Assembly: GCA_018713425.1 (NCBI GenBank)
Contig: DVOT01000243.1
Coordinates: forward strand, 1-16,838
DNA: 16,838 bases
From: Alectryocaccomicrobium faecavium
Lineage (GTDB): Bacteria > Bacillota > Clostridia > Christensenellales > Aristaeellaceae
Direction: 5' to 3'
The translations under genes and the position numbers were made by a program. Below are positions 16,793 through 16,838 of this stretch, in pieces (positions within the stretch are counted from its first letter, which is position 1; every line of letters begins with the position of its first letter). The notes under the pieces are model-generated. The model did no database searches and was not told where the DNA came from. It saw nothing but the letters and a program-made list of their open reading frames with translations.

Positions 16793-16838
16793 AGAGCCAC
16801 AGCGAAAGCTACCGCGCCGCGGGCGTGGACATCACGGC
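16789..16838 (+). CDS. purM: AIR synthetase PurM (5' end only)
   Basis: Only the first 16 codons are present. They read MKSHSESYRAAGVDIT, matching the SYxxAGVDI start of phosphoribosylformylglycinamidine cyclo-ligase, which forms the imidazole ring (AIR) from FGAM. The ATG overlaps the purF stop codon (ATGA) and GGAGGAGG (16774-16781) lies inside the end of purF, so translation is coupled. Position after purF is the usual Bacillota order. Confidence 0.85.
   Translation, partial: MKSHSESYRAAGVDIT

Overview
The window is a GC-rich, gene-dense bacterial chromosome segment that looks like a member of the Bacillota, most likely a high-GC member of the Clostridia. The evidence for this is the dprA-topA-trmFO-hslV-hslU gene order, a folate-dependent TrmFO, a clostridial CD1247-type protein next to efp, a B. 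subtilis-type PurF with a short propeptide and Fe-S cysteines, the purE-purC-purF-purM order, and strong Shine-Dalgarno sites. The exact lineage cannot be read from the sequence; an uncultured Christensenellales-like or Oscillospirales-like organism is a guess. There are no IS elements, phage genes, CRISPR arrays, tRNAs or rRNAs. This is core chromosome, not an accessory island.

Layout. (1) 1-1911, plus strand: the 3' part of an adenosine-deaminase-like amidohydrolase (MTA/SAH deaminase type), followed by a KHG/KDPG aldolase with an extra C-terminal glyoxalase-fold-like (VOC) domain. The pair ends at a 14-bp hairpin. (2) 8451-2021, minus strand: dprA, topA, trmFO, hslV and hslU, covering DNA processing, relaxation of supercoils, tRNA m5U54 methylation and the two-component ATP-dependent protease. 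Most junctions overlap or are very short. The xerC/codV and codY genes that accompany this cluster in Bacillus are absent. (3) 8738-9754, plus strand: a single uroporphyrinogen-decarboxylase-fold protein behind a very good sigma-A promoter. Its stop codon overlaps that of the convergent 2H phosphoesterase thpR. (4) 12580-9751, minus strand: a proline peptidase (pepP-like), efp, a CD1247-type coiled-coil/zinc-ribbon protein, and thpR beyond a long hairpin. (5) 12850-13986, plus strand: a NamZ-type (DUF1343) exo-muramidase without a signal peptide. (6) 14127 to the end, plus strand: the purine operon purE-purC-purF-purM (purM truncated by the window).

The most informative non-coding observations are two divergent extended -10 promoters that share one near-palindrome (12701-12715), a pair of inverted PurBox-like operators around the pur promoter (14029-14073), and a perfect 7+1+7 palindrome inside the presumed dprA promoter (8588-8602). 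No clearly novel multi-gene system was found. The more unusual coding features are the aldolase-VOC fusion, the stand-alone UroD-fold protein that seems to lack one zinc ligand, and the NamZ homologue without an export signal.
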